Part shown: positions 26,920 to 36,400 of the stretch, in pieces
Position numbering within the stretch: the first letter of the stretch is position 1
Layout of the letters: each line of letters starts with the position of its first letter
NCBI GenBank assembly: GCA_022791055.1
Contig: JAAVYI010000026.1
Span: forward strand, 1 to 50,968
Direction: 5' to 3'
Source of the DNA: Clostridia bacterium
GTDB taxonomy: Bacteria; Bacillota; Clostridia; Christensenellales; Pumilibacteraceae
Length of the DNA stretch: 50,968 nucleotides
The notes under the pieces: generated by a model
Told to the model about the DNA's origin: nothing
The model's input: only the letters and a program-made list of their open reading frames with translations
Database searches by the model: none
Translations under genes and position numbers: made by a program

Positions 26920-28322
26920 TTTGCGACCTCGATCAGCTGTAAAATATATTCTTCGTCGTTATACGGCACTTTCTCGCCGTTGACCTCGTTGAAACGCTCG
27001 GCGCCTTTGCCGGCCACCAAAACGATATCGTCCTGCTCGGCGATTTCCAGCGCCAGGCGAATCGCCGCTTTTCTGTCCGGCTCGGTCTTGTAGTTATCGC
27101 CTTCGATGCCGTCCGTGATGTCGCGAATGATCGCCTCCGGCTGCTCGGAGCGGCTGTTATCCGACGTAATGATCGCCAGATCGGAAAGCGCGCAAACCAC
27201 CTTGCCCATCAGCGGCCGCTTGGTGCGGTCACGATCGCCCCCGCAGCCGAACACGGTAATGATCCGCCGCGGCGCAAACTCGCGAATGGTGGTCAAAATA
27301 TTGCGCAGTCCGTCGTCGGTATGCGCGAAATCGATGATGATGTTGCATTTGGACGTATTGATCAGGTTAAACCGCCCCTCGACCTTGGTCAGCGTGCGAA
27401 TGCCCGCAGCGATGTGCTTGATGCCGATGCCCAGCGCCTTGGCGATCGCTGCCGCGCAAAGCGTGTTGTACATGTTGAAACGCCCGGGAAGATTGAACTT
27501 AATCTCGGCGATGTCGTCACTGGCGTTCAAGACATATGTCAGACCGTCGACGCTCATCGACAGATCGATCGCGAACACGTCGGCCGGGTAATTGCAACCG
27601 TAAGTCAACAGCGGCGTGCCGCACTCCAAAGCAATCTCCCGCCCCAGTTCGTCGTCGACGTTGACGACCGAAAACGCCGTGCGGTCAAACAACTGCTTTT
27701 TGGCGGCGGCATACGATTCCATGGTGCGAAAGTAGTCGAGGTGGTCGCGGCTGAAGTTGGTAAACGCGGCTACGTCGAACTTTAGTCCGTCGAGTTTCTT
27801 GAGATACAGCGCGTGCGCCGACGCTTCCATGACGATCGCATTGACCCCGGCGTCGGCCATTTCGCGTATCGTCGAATACAACTCTACCGGGTCGGGCGTC
27901 GTCAACGTGGCGGGACGGCTGATCCCCTTATATGTGACTGCGGTCGTACCGATCACACCGGTCGCAAGCCCGGCAGTCTCGAGAATGCTTTTGACGATAT
28001 AGGTCGTCGTCGTCTTACCGTTGGTACCGGTGACGGCGATCAGTTTGGGCATACGCGTGGGACGGTAAAACCGCGCGCAAGCGACGGCCAATGCGTGACG
28101 GGTGTCGGGAACGACGATTTCCGGCACGTTGAGATCGAGTTTGCGTTCTGTCACCAAAGCGACGGCGCCGGCGGCGACCGCCTCCATGGCGTAGTCGTGT
28201 CCGTCCTGTCTGCCTTTGAGACAAAAGAACAGGGCGCCTTCTTGTACCGCGCGCGCGTCGAATGCGATCGAACCGATCTCACAGTCCCCCTCAAATGCGT
28301 CTATCAATTCCTTAAGCTGCAT
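26916..28322 (-). CDS. murE: UDP-MurNAc-tripeptide ligase MurE (468 aa)
   Basis: Adds the third stem-peptide residue to UDP-MurNAc-L-Ala-D-Glu. Visible: N-terminal domain with FDARAVQEGALFFC, P-loop VTGTNGKTTTT (about 98-106), the central domain with SRDHLDYF and the FNMYNTLCAAAIA motif, and C-terminal DFAHTDDGL, TVFGCGGDRDRTKRP and VVAGKGAE. The residue-selecting motif reads TSDNSRSE (about 385-392). DAP-adding enzymes usually have DNPR, whereas lysine enzymes have a different motif without the arginine. The arginine is kept here, so meso-DAP is the likely substrate. ATG start, with AGGAGG 11-12 bases upstream. A 124-bp gap separates it from the PBP gene. Confidence 0.96.
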   Translation of the reverse strand: MQLKELIDAFEGDCEIGSIAFDARAVQEGALFFCLKGRQDGHDYAMEAVAAGAVALVTERKLDLNVPEIVVPDTRHALAVACARFYRPTRMPKLIAVTGTNGKTTTTYIVKSILETAGLATGVIGTTAVTYKGISRPATLTTPDPVELYSTIREMADAGVNAIVMEASAHALYLKKLDGLKFDVAAFTNFSRDHLDYFRTMESYAAAKKQLFDRTAFSVVNVDDELGREIALECGTPLLTYGCNYPADVFAIDLSMSVDGLTYVLNASDDIAEIKFNLPGRFNMYNTLCAAAIAKALGIGIKHIAAGIRTLTKVEGRFNLINTSKCNIIIDFAHTDDGLRNILTTIREFAPRRIITVFGCGGDRDRTKRPLMGKVVCALSDLAIITSDNSRSEQPEAIIRDITDGIEGDNYKTEPDRKAAIRLALEIAEQDDIVLVAGKGAERFNEVNGEKVPYNDEEYILQLIEVAK

Positions 28323-28446
28323 ATCGGTAAAATCCTCCTGTTATCCCGCGAATGTCTCCTTTAGTGTAGACCTACCGGCGATGAAAAGCAATAGGAAAGC
28401 AATATTAGACATTATTTTCACCGCGAAATTTCCGACAAAATCGGCG

Positions 28447-30342
28447 TTACTGTAGCCGCAATAGCACGACGTCCCCGGCGAACGTTTCCCCGCCCGGCGC
28501 AGGCAGTGTCGCCGTGACCGTGCCGCCTTCTCCGGCGGTCTCGAAGGTCAGCTTATGCTGTTTTAAAATCGCAACGGCCTCATCAACGCTTTTGCCGACC
28601 AAGTCGGGCATGGCGAACGTCTCCGGCTTTTCGACCGACTGCGACGGCTGCAACCCGATATAGGAGAATATGCGCTCGAACACGCGTCCGGCATACGGCG
28701 CGGCCGTGAGGCTGCCGTAATAGACGTACCCGGAAGGCTCGTCGACGATCATCAACACGGCATAGCGCGGATCTTCGACCGGTGCGAATCCGATAAACGA
28801 AGATATGTATTTGCCTTGCGCGATAGCCCCGTTTTCGTACTTTTGCGCCGTTCCCGTCTTGCCGCCGATCCGATACCCCGGCACGCCGGCCTTTTTGCCG
28901 CCGCCGCTCGAGACGACGTTCTCCAACAGTCCGCGCATGGTTTGACTGGTCGCTTCGCCGATGACGCGACGCACTGCTTTCGGCTCGCGCGTGTACACGT
29001 TTTTGCCGCTATAGTCGTCGACCGATTGCACGAAATACGGCTCGTATAATGTGCCGCCGTTGACGATCGCGCTCACCCCGGTGATCAGTTGTAGCGGCGT
29101 GACGGCGACCGCCTGCCCGAAACCGATACGCGCCAAATCGACGGTTTTGACGCTTTCCTCTTTCATCAGCAGTCCTTTGCTTTCCCCGAAGAAATCGATG
29201 TTGGTTTTCTGTCCGAACCCGAACGTTTCGAGATAATCGTAAAACGTCCCCACGCCCAGCCGCTGCGCCAGATCCATGAACACGCAGTTGCAACTGTTCA
29301 TCACGCCTTCCCCCAAATCCTGCGACCCGTGTCCGATGGTGCGCCAGCACTTAATCCGCTGTCCGTCGACTAAGCGGTAGCCCGGACAGAAAAAACGGTC
29401 GTCGGTTTTGGCGTTGCCGCTCTCGAGCGCGGCGGCCGTGGTGAAAATTTTAAAGGTCGATCCCGGCTCGTACACGTCGACGATCATTTTGTTTTTCGAT
29501 AATGCATTCAGCAGATGTATGTCGTCGCGCGGCGGGTCGTTGTTGTCATACGACGGCGCTCCCGCCATAGCCGCAATGCCGCCCGTTCGCACGTCCATGA
29601 CGATCATATACGCGTTTTTTGCGCCCCATTCGGCGCAAGCGTCCTTGACCGCATTTTCGGCAAATGACTGGATCTGCGCGTCTATGGTCAGCGTCATATT
29701 ACAGCCGGGAATCGAGGGTACGTATTTGATGCCCTCGCCCGTTTCATTGCCCTTGATGTCGGTCGCCGTGTACGCATAGCCGTCTACGCCGCTCAAATAT
29801 TTGTCGTAATAGCCCTCGAGGCCGTTTTGCCCGACGTTATCGATGTTGGTAAATCCGAGGATCTGGCTCATGCTGTTTCCATACGGATAGTTGCGTTTGG
29901 CGTCGGCGGTAAAATACACGCCGTCCAAATCGAACGCGCGAATGCTTTCGGCGGTAGCGCTGTCCACACCGCGTAAGATCGTGATCTCGCTGACCCGCTT
30001 GGAACCGATCTTTTCCTGCAACTTGACCGGATCAAGCCCCAACTTGTCGCCCAACACCGCCGCGACGGCGCCGGTGTCCTTGACCGCGTTCGGGCGCACG
30101 TAGACCGAATACACGTCGTAATTATCGGCCAGTACTTGCCCGGTCGCGTCGTATATGATCCCGCGCTTGGCCTCCAGCGGCAAATCGCGGTACCACTGTT
30201 CGGCCGCCTTGCCCCGCAGATCCTTGCCGTTCAAAATTTGTACGACAAATAAACGCACGCCCAGCGCGCAAAATAAAAAGCAAATGATCGTCAGGATCGC
30301 CAACAGCCGCTTGCGCGTCAATGTCAGTCCGTTGGATTTCAT
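28447..30342 (-). CDS. Class B penicillin-binding protein with one PASTA domain (FtsI/SpoVD type, 631 aa)
   Basis: Transpeptidase that cross-links peptidoglycan at the septum or in the spore wall. N-terminal membrane anchor (about 12-33, ILTIICFLFCALGVRLFVVQ), a dimerisation domain (RGIIYDATGQVLADN onward), then the transpeptidase with STFK (about residue 296), SCN (about 349) and KTGT (about 495). It ends in a single PASTA domain (MPDLVGKSVDEAVAIL). One PASTA and the position just before murE match SpoVD of Bacillus, but FtsI cannot be excluded. Start: GTG at 30348 is in frame but lies within the ribosome-binding site AGGTGG; the ATG at 30342, 5 bases after GAGG, is chosen. ftsL and rsmH, common upstream genes, are absent. 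Confidence 0.95.
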   Translation of the reverse strand: MKSNGLTLTRKRLLAILTIICFLFCALGVRLFVVQILNGKDLRGKAAEQWYRDLPLEAKRGIIYDATGQVLADNYDVYSVYVRPNAVKDTGAVAAVLGDKLGLDPVKLQEKIGSKRVSEITILRGVDSATAESIRAFDLDGVYFTADAKRNYPYGNSMSQILGFTNIDNVGQNGLEGYYDKYLSGVDGYAYTATDIKGNETGEGIKYVPSIPGCNMTLTIDAQIQSFAENAVKDACAEWGAKNAYMIVMDVRTGGIAAMAGAPSYDNNDPPRDDIHLLNALSKNKMIVDVYEPGSTFKIFTTAAALESGNAKTDDRFFCPGYRLVDGQRIKCWRTIGHGSQDLGEGVMNSCNCVFMDLAQRLGVGTFYDYLETFGFGQKTNIDFFGESKGLLMKEESVKTVDLARIGFGQAVAVTPLQLITGVSAIVNGGTLYEPYFVQSVDDYSGKNVYTREPKAVRRVIGEATSQTMRGLLENVVSSGGGKKAGVPGYRIGGKTGTAQKYENGAIAQGKYISSFIGFAPVEDPRYAVLMIVDEPSGYVYYGSLTAAPYAGRVFERIFSYIGLQPSQSVEKPETFAMPDLVGKSVDEAVAILKQHKLTFETAGEGGTVTATLPAPGGETFAGDVVLLRLQ

Positions 30343-30429
30343 CTCCACCTCGCACCAATATTCTATACATATTCTATTCGCGCGCGCCCCGTTTTCATGC
30401 CTGTTATGTACTTTCGAGTAAAATTTAAA

Positions 30430-30453
30430 GGACGAACCGTCCGCGATTCGTCC
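30430..30453 (-). terminator. Terminator of the ferredoxin gene
   Basis: Arms 30430-30436 and 30447-30453 pair perfectly (7 bp) and are followed on the minus strand by TTTAAATTTT. A second perfect 7-bp hairpin (30457-30463 with 30467-30473) lies between it and the stop codon. Confidence 0.6.
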
Positions 30454-30478
30454 CTCGACCGATCCTATCGGTCAAATG

Positions 30479-30661
30479 CTATTCGGTTTGGATCGCGTTG
30501 ACCGGGCAGTCGTCCATAGCCGCCGTCGCCTTTTCGATCAGATCCGCCGGCACTTCCGAACCGATGGCTTTCGAGTGTCCGTCGACCATGCTGAACACCT
30601 CCGGACAGGTCGCCACGCACTGCTCGCACGCAATACAATCCTCGTTTACATAAAATCGCAT
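30479..30661 (-). CDS. [4Fe-4S] ferredoxin (60 aa)
   Basis: Small soluble electron carrier. The cysteine pattern is CIACEQCVATCP near the N terminus and DDCPVNAI near the C terminus. It fits a single 4Fe-4S cluster with one extra cysteine, as in 60-residue monocluster ferredoxins. The frame is open upstream to 30793, but the ATG at 30661 has GGAGGG 7 bases upstream and gives the family's usual length, so it is chosen. It is a separate unit: a terminator lies between it and the PBP gene. The redox partner cannot be told from context. Confidence 0.95.
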   Translation of the reverse strand: MRFYVNEDCIACEQCVATCPEVFSMVDGHSKAIGSEVPADLIEKATAAMDDCPVNAIQTE

Positions 30662-30786
30662 ACGGTATCCCTCCGTTTTATAGGGTTTCCGTTCCCTATG
30701 CATAATATGCAAAGTCGCTTCGGTGTCGGACGAAAGAGAAATTCTTACAAGAACGAAAAAACTTGCATTTTTTAGGCGCAAAATAT

Positions 30787-30815
30787 TTGACAAAGACTAC
30801 CGCATATGGTATACT
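30787..30815 (+). promoter_or_regulatory. Promoter of the plus-strand tRNA cluster
   Basis: TTGACA (30787-30792), 17 bases, TATACT (30810-30815). It stands about 37 bp before the first tRNA. Confidence 0.85.
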
Positions 30816-30851
30816 TGCAAGGTGCCTGTGAAAAGGTATCGCGCAGAATAT

Positions 30852-30927
30852 GATCCATTAGCTCAGCCGGTAGAGCACTTGACTTTTAATCAAGGTGTCC
30901 CGCGTTCGAATCGCGGATGGGTCACCA
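30852..30927 (+). tRNA. tRNA-Lys (TTT)
   Basis: Full cloverleaf. The acceptor GATCCAT pairs with ATGGGTC, and the anticodon TTT is at 30885-30887 in loop CTTTTAA. The T-loop is TTCGAAT and the CCA is encoded. Confidence 0.97.
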
Positions 30928-30930
30928 TTA

Positions 30931-31012
30931 GCGGATGTGGCGGAATGGCAGACGCGCCGGCCTTAGGAGCCGGTACTTCGGTGTGTGGGTTCAAGTCCCT
31001 TCATCCGCACCA
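30931..31012 (+). tRNA. tRNA-Leu (TAG)
   Basis: Acceptor GCGGATG pairs with CATCCGC. Anticodon TAG sits in the stem CCGGC/GCCGG. A long variable region is present, as expected for leucine, and the CCA is encoded. Confidence 0.96.
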
Positions 31013-31025
31013 TCTGACAATTTAA

Positions 31026-31100
31026 GCGGAAGTGGCTCAGTGGTAGAGCGTTGCCTTGCCAAGGCAAATGTCGCGAGTTCGAATCTCGTCTTCCGCTCCA
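31026..31100 (+). tRNA. tRNA-Gly (GCC)
   Basis: Acceptor GCGGAAG pairs with CTTCCGC. Anticodon GCC sits in the stem TTGCC/GGCAA, and the CCA is encoded. Confidence 0.97.
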
Positions 31101-31108
31101 TTATTTAT

Positions 31109-31184
31109 GCACCTTTAGCTCAGTTGGTAGAGCAACTGACTCTTAATCAGTGGGTCCAGGGTTCGAGTCCCTGAAGGTGTACCA
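31109..31184 (+). tRNA. tRNA-Lys (CTT)
   Basis: Acceptor GCACCTT pairs with AAGGTGT, with one G-U pair. Anticodon CTT sits in the stem CTGA/TCAG, and the CCA is encoded. It is the second lysine isoacceptor in this cluster. Confidence 0.96.
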
Positions 31185-31193
31185 GGATATATA

Positions 31194-31225
31194 AAAACGT
31201 CCGTTCGGCATGAAACGGACGTTTT
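31194..31225 (+). terminator. Terminator of the plus-strand tRNA cluster
   Basis: Perfect 12-bp stem (31194-31205 with 31214-31225), ending in a T-run. The symmetric A and T tracts would also let it act on the minus strand after the ORF at 31304-31666. Confidence 0.85.
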
Positions 31226-31303
31226 TCTTTGTATTTGTTTTTCAAGCGTTATGCGGTATTATCCCCTCTTATCCGAGGTAACGCATGTCCGTAAGCGGCG
31301 ATT

Positions 31304-31666
31304 TTAAAAATACAAATGCCGCAACGGGTATGCGGGGTCGGCTGTCAGGCGCGCGCATTGCAAACGCCCTTTGCCGGTAAACCGCACCTCGATCTTTTTT
31401 GTGCCGATTCCCGAAAGCGGAAATTTGTAGACGTTGCGCATACCGCGATAGATCCGCTTGGAATATTGCGTTTCTACGGGTGTAATCAATTCTTGCCCGT
31501 CGGCGAAAAGCCGTACTTGCGCGCCTTGTTCGAGCGCCGAAACGACAAATTCGATATACGGGAGATCGGCGCAACTTTTTGCGGTGAACGCGCAGTCGCC
31601 GTCATTCTCGAAATTCCATACGGGCGCCGCATTCGGTAACGACAGTAACTCGTGCTGAAAAAGCAA
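31304..31666 (-). CDS. Possible small beta-rich protein or gene remnant (120 codons)
   Basis: No family is recognised. The translation looks coding, with alternating hydrophobic residues (YIEFVVSALEQG, AQVRLFADGQEL, NVYKFPLSGIGTKKIEVRFT) suggestive of a beta-sandwich domain. The only start near the front is a TTG at 31666. It lies in the T-run of the minus-strand tRNA terminator and has no Shine-Dalgarno sequence. The frame stays open further upstream into that hairpin. It may be the C-terminal remnant of a larger gene cut by tRNA-cluster rearrangement, or a real gene with an unusual start. Confidence 0.4.
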   Translation of the reverse strand: MLFQHELLSLPNAAPVWNFENDGDCAFTAKSCADLPYIEFVVSALEQGAQVRLFADGQELITPVETQYSKRIYRGMRNVYKFPLSGIGTKKIEVRFTGKGRLQCARLTADPAYPLRHLYF

Positions 31667-31667
31667 A

Positions 31668-31688
31668 AAGGACGCAAGCTGCGTCCTT
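31668..31688 (-). terminator. Terminator of the minus-strand tRNA cluster
   Basis: Arms 31668-31676 and 31680-31688 pair perfectly over 9 bp with a 3-base loop. They are followed on the minus strand by TTTGCTTTTT. Confidence 0.8.
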
Positions 31689-31701
31689 ATATGCGTATAT
31701 G

Positions 31702-31777
31702 TGGCTGGGGTGGTAGGATTCGAACCTACGAAATGCCGGAGTCAGAGTCCGGTGCCTTACCGCTTGGCGACACCCCA
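31702..31777 (-). tRNA. tRNA-Gln (CTG)
   Basis: On the minus strand the acceptor TGGGGTG pairs with CACCCCA. Anticodon CTG sits in the stem CCGGA/TCCGG. T-loop TTCGAAT; CCA encoded. It is last in the cluster. Confidence 0.96.
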
Positions 31778-31791
31778 CTGGGGGTTAAAAT

Positions 31792-31866
31792 TGGCAGGGG
31801 TGGCAGGATTTGAACCTGCGGGTGCGAAAGTCAAAGTCTCGTGCCTTACTGCTTGGCGACACCCCT
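31792..31866 (-). tRNA. tRNA-Gln (TTG)
   Basis: Acceptor AGGGGTG pairs with CACCCCT. Anticodon TTG sits in the loop CTTTGAC, and the CCA is encoded. The body is similar to the neighbouring CTG tRNA, suggesting duplication. Confidence 0.96.
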
Positions 31867-31873
31867 ACGGTAA

Positions 31874-31950
31874 TGGGGTGAGTAAAGAGACTCGAACTCT
31901 CGACCTCCAGAGCCACAATCTGGCGCTCTAACCAACTGAGCTACACCCAC
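31874..31950 (-). tRNA. tRNA-His (GTG)
   Basis: Acceptor GTGGGTG pairs with TACTCAC, with discriminator C and encoded CCA. An extra G (-1) is available just upstream (complement of base 31951), as required for tRNA-His. Anticodon GTG sits in the stem CCAGA/TCTGG. Confidence 0.95.
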
Positions 31951-31983
31951 CATATATGTTTTGCCAACGGATTTGAAACGAAT

Positions 31984-32060
<77 letters not shown>

Positions 32061-32073
32061 AAGCGAAAGGGAT

Positions 32074-32147
32074 TGGAGCGGGTGATGGGAATCGGACCCA
32101 CGCAGCCAGCTTGGAAGGCTGGAACTCTACCATTGAGCTACACCCGC
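32074..32147 (-). tRNA. tRNA-Gly (TCC)
   Basis: Acceptor GCGGGTG pairs with CACCCGC. Anticodon TCC sits in the stem CCAGC/GCTGG, and the CCA is encoded. It is first in the minus-strand cluster. Confidence 0.96.
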
Positions 32148-32171
32148 AAAGGAATCGCCTCATTCTTAAAG

Positions 32172-32200
32172 ATAATACCATATTCCCCTGCTTTTGTCAA
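32172..32200 (-). promoter_or_regulatory. Promoter of the minus-strand tRNA cluster
   Basis: TTGACA (32195-32200), 17 bases, TATTAT (32172-32177) on the minus strand. It stands about 24 bp before tRNA-Gly. Confidence 0.85.
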
Positions 32201-32341
32201 CAGAATTGCTTACGTATATGTCGATTTTAGAGAAAATTTTTGTTGACTGCACCCTACTTCACAGACGTCGAACCCATACGGTTTTATCGAAATATCCGAA
32301 TACGATCCGCGCCGATCCACGTCATGCGCAGTTCGCCGCGC

Positions 32342-32836
32342 TTACGCATCCAGCGGCACGATCTTGAGAAAAAATTTATCCGCGCCGTACAGTAAGCCGT
32401 AAGACGGCGCCCCTGCGCGCGGCCGCGACAGGCTGCCCGGATTCATCACGGGAACCGCGCCCGTGGCCGCGATCTTTGCCACATGCGTATGTCCGTACAG
32501 CGCGATCGAGCAGTCGAGTTCGGCCGCGCGGGCAACGATACGATCGACGCCGCCGCGCGCGCCCAAAAGATGCCCGTGCGTGAGAAAAATGCGCTTGCCG
32601 CCCAGTGTCTCGACGGCCTCGGTCGGACAGTATGAGTCGAAATCGCCGTTGCCGGCCACGCAGCACATCGGCGGCACGATCCGGTGGCGCAGCCACAATA
32701 CATCGCGGTTGTAATCGCCCAAATGGATCAGCAAGTCGCAGGCATTGATGACCGGCAGCAGCCGCTCGATCGCCGCAACGTCGCCGTGCGTGTCGCTGAG
32801 TACGATCGCCTTATGCGGATAGGAAAACGGATCCAC
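32342..32836 (-). CDS. Metallophosphoesterase, YfcE/MJ0936 family (164 aa)
   Basis: Small calcineurin-like phosphodiesterase with a two-metal site. All five motifs are visible: LSDTHGD (about 13-19), HLGDYN (about 39-44), GNGDFD (about 63-68), LTHGH (about 86-90) and YGHTHVAK (about 114-121). The cellular substrate of this family is generally uncertain. Start is GTG at 32836, with AGGTG 8 bases upstream lying inside the end of rdgB, only 2 bp away; an rdgB-phosphoesterase pair is common in Firmicutes. It is the last gene of the long operon. No clear terminator was found in the 190 bp that follow before the tRNA promoter. Confidence 0.93.
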   Translation of the reverse strand: MDPFSYPHKAIVLSDTHGDVAAIERLLPVINACDLLIHLGDYNRDVLWLRHRIVPPMCCVAGNGDFDSYCPTEAVETLGGKRIFLTHGHLLGARGGVDRIVARAAELDCSIALYGHTHVAKIAATGAVPVMNPGSLSRPRAGAPSYGLLYGADKFFLKIVPLDA

Positions 32837-32838
32837 TG

Positions 32839-33420
32839 TTATTGCACCTGCGTAAGACGCTCGACCAATGCGCGCAAAGCGCGGCCGCGGTGGCTGACGG
32901 CGTTCTTTTCCTGCTCGCTCGCAATGCCGAACGATTTATGTAAATCATACGAAAAGAATATCGGGTCATAGCCGAATCCCCCGCTGCCCTCCGGTGCAAA
33001 CAGGATCTCGCCGACGGTCTCGCCCTCGGCCGCTACGATGTCGTTTTCGCCGCGGTACAGCACGACCGCGCTGACGAACTTGGCGCGGCGATCGGCGACA
33101 TTTTGCAAATTTTCAAGCAGCAGTGCGTTATTCTCCCCGTCGGCGCCGTGTCGGCCGCAGTAACGGGCGCTCAGCACCCCCGGCGCACCGTCGAGCGCCG
33201 CGACGGAAAGTCCGCTGTCGTCGGCCAGCGACGGCAAGCCCGACGCCTCAAACGCGGCGCGCGCCTTGATCAGCGCATTTTCGTAAAACGTCGCGCCCGT
33301 CTCTTCGGGATCAATGTCCAGTCCCGCCTCGGACAGCGACAGTATGCGAAAATCGGGCAAAATGGCGCGAATTTCCTTGAGCTTGTGCGCGTTGTTGCTA
33401 GCTAGTAGTATGGTGTTCAA
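32839..33420 (-). CDS. rdgB: XTP/dITP pyrophosphatase, RdgB/HAM1 family (193 aa)
   Basis: House-cleaning enzyme that hydrolyses dITP, XTP and related non-canonical nucleotides to monophosphates. Motifs: ASNNAHKLKEI at the N terminus, SLADDSGLSVAALDGAPGV with the catalytic acidic residues (about 65-83), GSGGFGYDPIFF (about 145-156), and the C-terminal VSHRGRALRAL. Length is normal for the family. Start is TTG at 33420, with AGGAG 8 bases upstream. It sits 13 bp after the giant CvpA-like gene and is translated from the same transcript, although its function has no evident link to surface proteins. Confidence 0.96.
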   Translation of the reverse strand: MNTILLASNNAHKLKEIRAILPDFRILSLSEAGLDIDPEETGATFYENALIKARAAFEASGLPSLADDSGLSVAALDGAPGVLSARYCGRHGADGENNALLLENLQNVADRRAKFVSAVVLYRGENDIVAAEGETVGEILFAPEGSGGFGYDPIFFSYDLHKSFGIASEQEKNAVSHRGRALRALVERLTQVQ

Positions 33421-33433
33421 AGTTTACTCTCCT

Positions 33434-36400
33434 CTATGCCGCTTGCCATCCTTGTACAAACGACAATATCTCTTCGGCGGTCAGCGCTTTATGGTTTTCG
33501 ATCTGCTCGCCGATAGCCAAATCGTACACGGTCTCGACGTTGTCTATGTCGGTAAACGGCAACACCAAGTCGCCGATCGCATAGCGCAACATGTCGCATT
33601 GTAGATATGCGCGCAGCTTTGTCTCATCCAGTTGCGCAAGCGCCGCCAAATCGTTGACCGTCGGCAAGGCAAATTCGTCTGCCGCCGCATGGCCGCGTAG
33701 CACGTCGAGCATCGCCGTCAACTGCTCCGCCTCGATCATCGGCGCAAGCCCGATCGCCTCGATCCCGTTCGCCGTTTTGACCAGACGCGCGCCGACGGTC
33801 ACATGGTCGGCACGGAACAACATCGGCCGCCCCGCGTTCGCGTCGCGGACCGCGTCGGTCAGCGTTGCGCGAATGATCATGCTCGCCGTCACGCACGCCG
33901 CGACTTCCCGATCGGGTACGAACAGATCGACTTGCCAATCCCCGATGGCGTCGCCGCCGGTAAAGGCGGTATAGGCGTCGAGCAGCGCGGCCAGTTCCGC
34001 CGGCACGATCATGCCGTCCGCAACGGCGGCGATCGGCACCAGCAAGCCCTCGTTTTGCAACAGGTTATCGGACAGCGAGGCGGCGAGCAGATACGACTGC
34101 GGCTCGCCCGTCGTCGGATCGCAGACAAAACGCTTGAGTTGCGCGGCGCTGCCCAAACGGAAATCGCCGACACTGCCGCCGTCTAACAGTTCGATCAGCA
34201 CGCGCACTTCCTGTATGCGGTAGACGGCAATTTCCTTTTCATACGCTTTGGGGTGGTCGACCAGCGGCGTGCCGACGGCAGCCTTTTGGATCGCTTTTGT
34301 GATGACGCCGGCAATCAGTTTGGAGCGGTACAGCGTATCGAGTATACTCTCGAAGCGGTTGAGATCGTCGAACGAGACCGTACCCAAGTCGCCGATCGAA
34401 GCAATGTCGAGCGCGATCGCCGCATCGATACAGGCCTCGATCTCCGCTTTGGTGTATATCCCGCGAGGCGTCTTGAGGCTGTCGCGCAGCGATCGATCGA
34501 TCAGATTTTCTTGCAAAACCGTATCGATCTCGTGCGTCAAAATCGACATGACGATGACGGAAGGATACAGCACGTCGAGGCCGGAGCGATTGTCGAAGTC
34601 GGCGCGCGGCCGATTGAGTGCAAGCAACTCGTTTTTGGCGGTATCGCGGAAGGTATCGCCCTGAATATTGAGTATGTTTTTGTCCTCGAACCCGAACACG
34701 TGCATGGCGTCCGTCAGCGCGGTCAGTTCGGCCAGCGTGTAGTAGCCGTCCGCGCCTTTGGCCGCCGCCAAAACGCGGTCGTCCACGGCGGGGATATTCC
34801 ATTTTGCAAATGCTTCGTCGAGTTGCGCGGTCAGATTGTGCAAGACGATCTTCGAGCCGTAGCAGACTTGCAACTTGGTTTTTCCGCCGGTCGGGTCGAT
34901 CTCGTTGAACGTAGGCAACGTCTCGCCCAACGTGTCGCGCAGGGTGTTTTCGTCGAGCGTGAAGTCGTCCGAATCCAAATCGAACAAAATATCCACCGAA
35001 TCGATGAGCGCGATCAGCTCTTTGCGCCAGATGTTGGAAACATCGAAATCGGCAAGCTGTTCTTTTTGTCCCGCGTCGATATACGTTTGCGGAATTTCCA
35101 AAATGTCGCTCAACTCCGATTCGACCATAAAATTGGCCGCCGATGCGCAAACGATCAGACTGTTTTGCAACAATTCGCGGTTATGCACCAACTGCCGCAA
35201 CACGTCCTCGGCCGAACTGTCCGTCGAAAGATCCAACCCCGACAGTTGCGTAAAGATCGCGCGCAACTCCTTGCGGTCGATCAACGTTTCCACAGAATCG
35301 TTCGGCACAATGCGCTTGACGCTGCGCGGAATGATGAGCGTAAATCCCTCGCCCAGCGTCAAGTCGTCGCTTTGCACAAATTCGGACACCGTATAATATA
35401 ATACGTCGGAATCAAGTAGCGCGGACATACCGACCTCGTCGATGGCCAGGATCTGATCGAGCAATGCGTCGGTGTCGTTCTCGCCCAAAAACGCCTCGAA
35501 GTCCAACCCCGACAGCCGAATGGCGCGCACGATTTTATACAGTTCGCCCGGCGCACCGTCGCTGATCCAGCCGTCGACCGATTCGAGCGCGCGCGGAATG
35601 ACCACGTCGCTGTCGTCGAGCGCGCTAAGCAGCGCTTTGGATACGGTGCCTTCGAGAATGCCGTTGCCGGTCATCAGAACGTCAAGCAATTCCTCGTTCT
35701 TGAGCACCGTGCCGACTTCGGCCGTCCCTGCGATAAAGTCCTGTACGGTCTCGCGGACAGACGGCTTGGCAAACGCGCCGAACAAGTCTTTGAGCGTTGT
35801 TTTTTCGATCAAATTGACGAGGTTCGCCGCCGCGTCGCGCTCTAAGACCGACTGCGGCACATACAGTACGTCGCCGGCGTTTTCAATCATGGCGATCGAC
35901 ATCAGTGAGCGCATCAACACCGATTCGGTCATGTAGTCGCTGAGCGTATTGCCCTGCTCGTCTCGGTTTTCCACCGCGCCCGCCAACATATCCAACATGT
36001 CCGCAACTTCGATTTGCCCGCCGACAACAGCCGCTTGCAAAAATGCGCGGTTTTGCTTATTGCACAGTAGCCGCATACCGTACAAAAATTGATACAGTTC
36101 GCCGTGTGCGTCGGCGGTATCGGTGTACGCGATCGCATCGGGGATATACATTTTGTCGCTGACCGACGCGAACAGATCCCGCACCGTTTTGTGCATATAG
36201 TCGGTACTTAAAACAAAGCCCAACAGCTCGGAGCGTGTGATCACCGCGCACGCATCGTCGTACATTTTGATATTGTCCGCATAATCGGCTTTATCCTCGT
36301 CGAAGATCGAAAGCAGTTTTTCGATTGCCGTTCCCTCGACCGCGGCAGCTTTACGATACAGCGCGATCCCGTTTTCGGCCACCGAAACCAACCGATTGAT

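Noticed and set aside
23375..30342. Missing murF as evidence of a broken cell-wall cluster
   Set aside because: murF is also outside the cluster in Bacillus, whose order spoVD-murE-mraY-murD-spoVE matches this one. Only the abrupt end after ftsW is notable.
32284..32349. A 21-codon frame starting across the stop of the phosphoesterase gene
   Set aside because: Its ATG overlaps the stop and the composition is protein-like, but it is too short and has no motif to support it.
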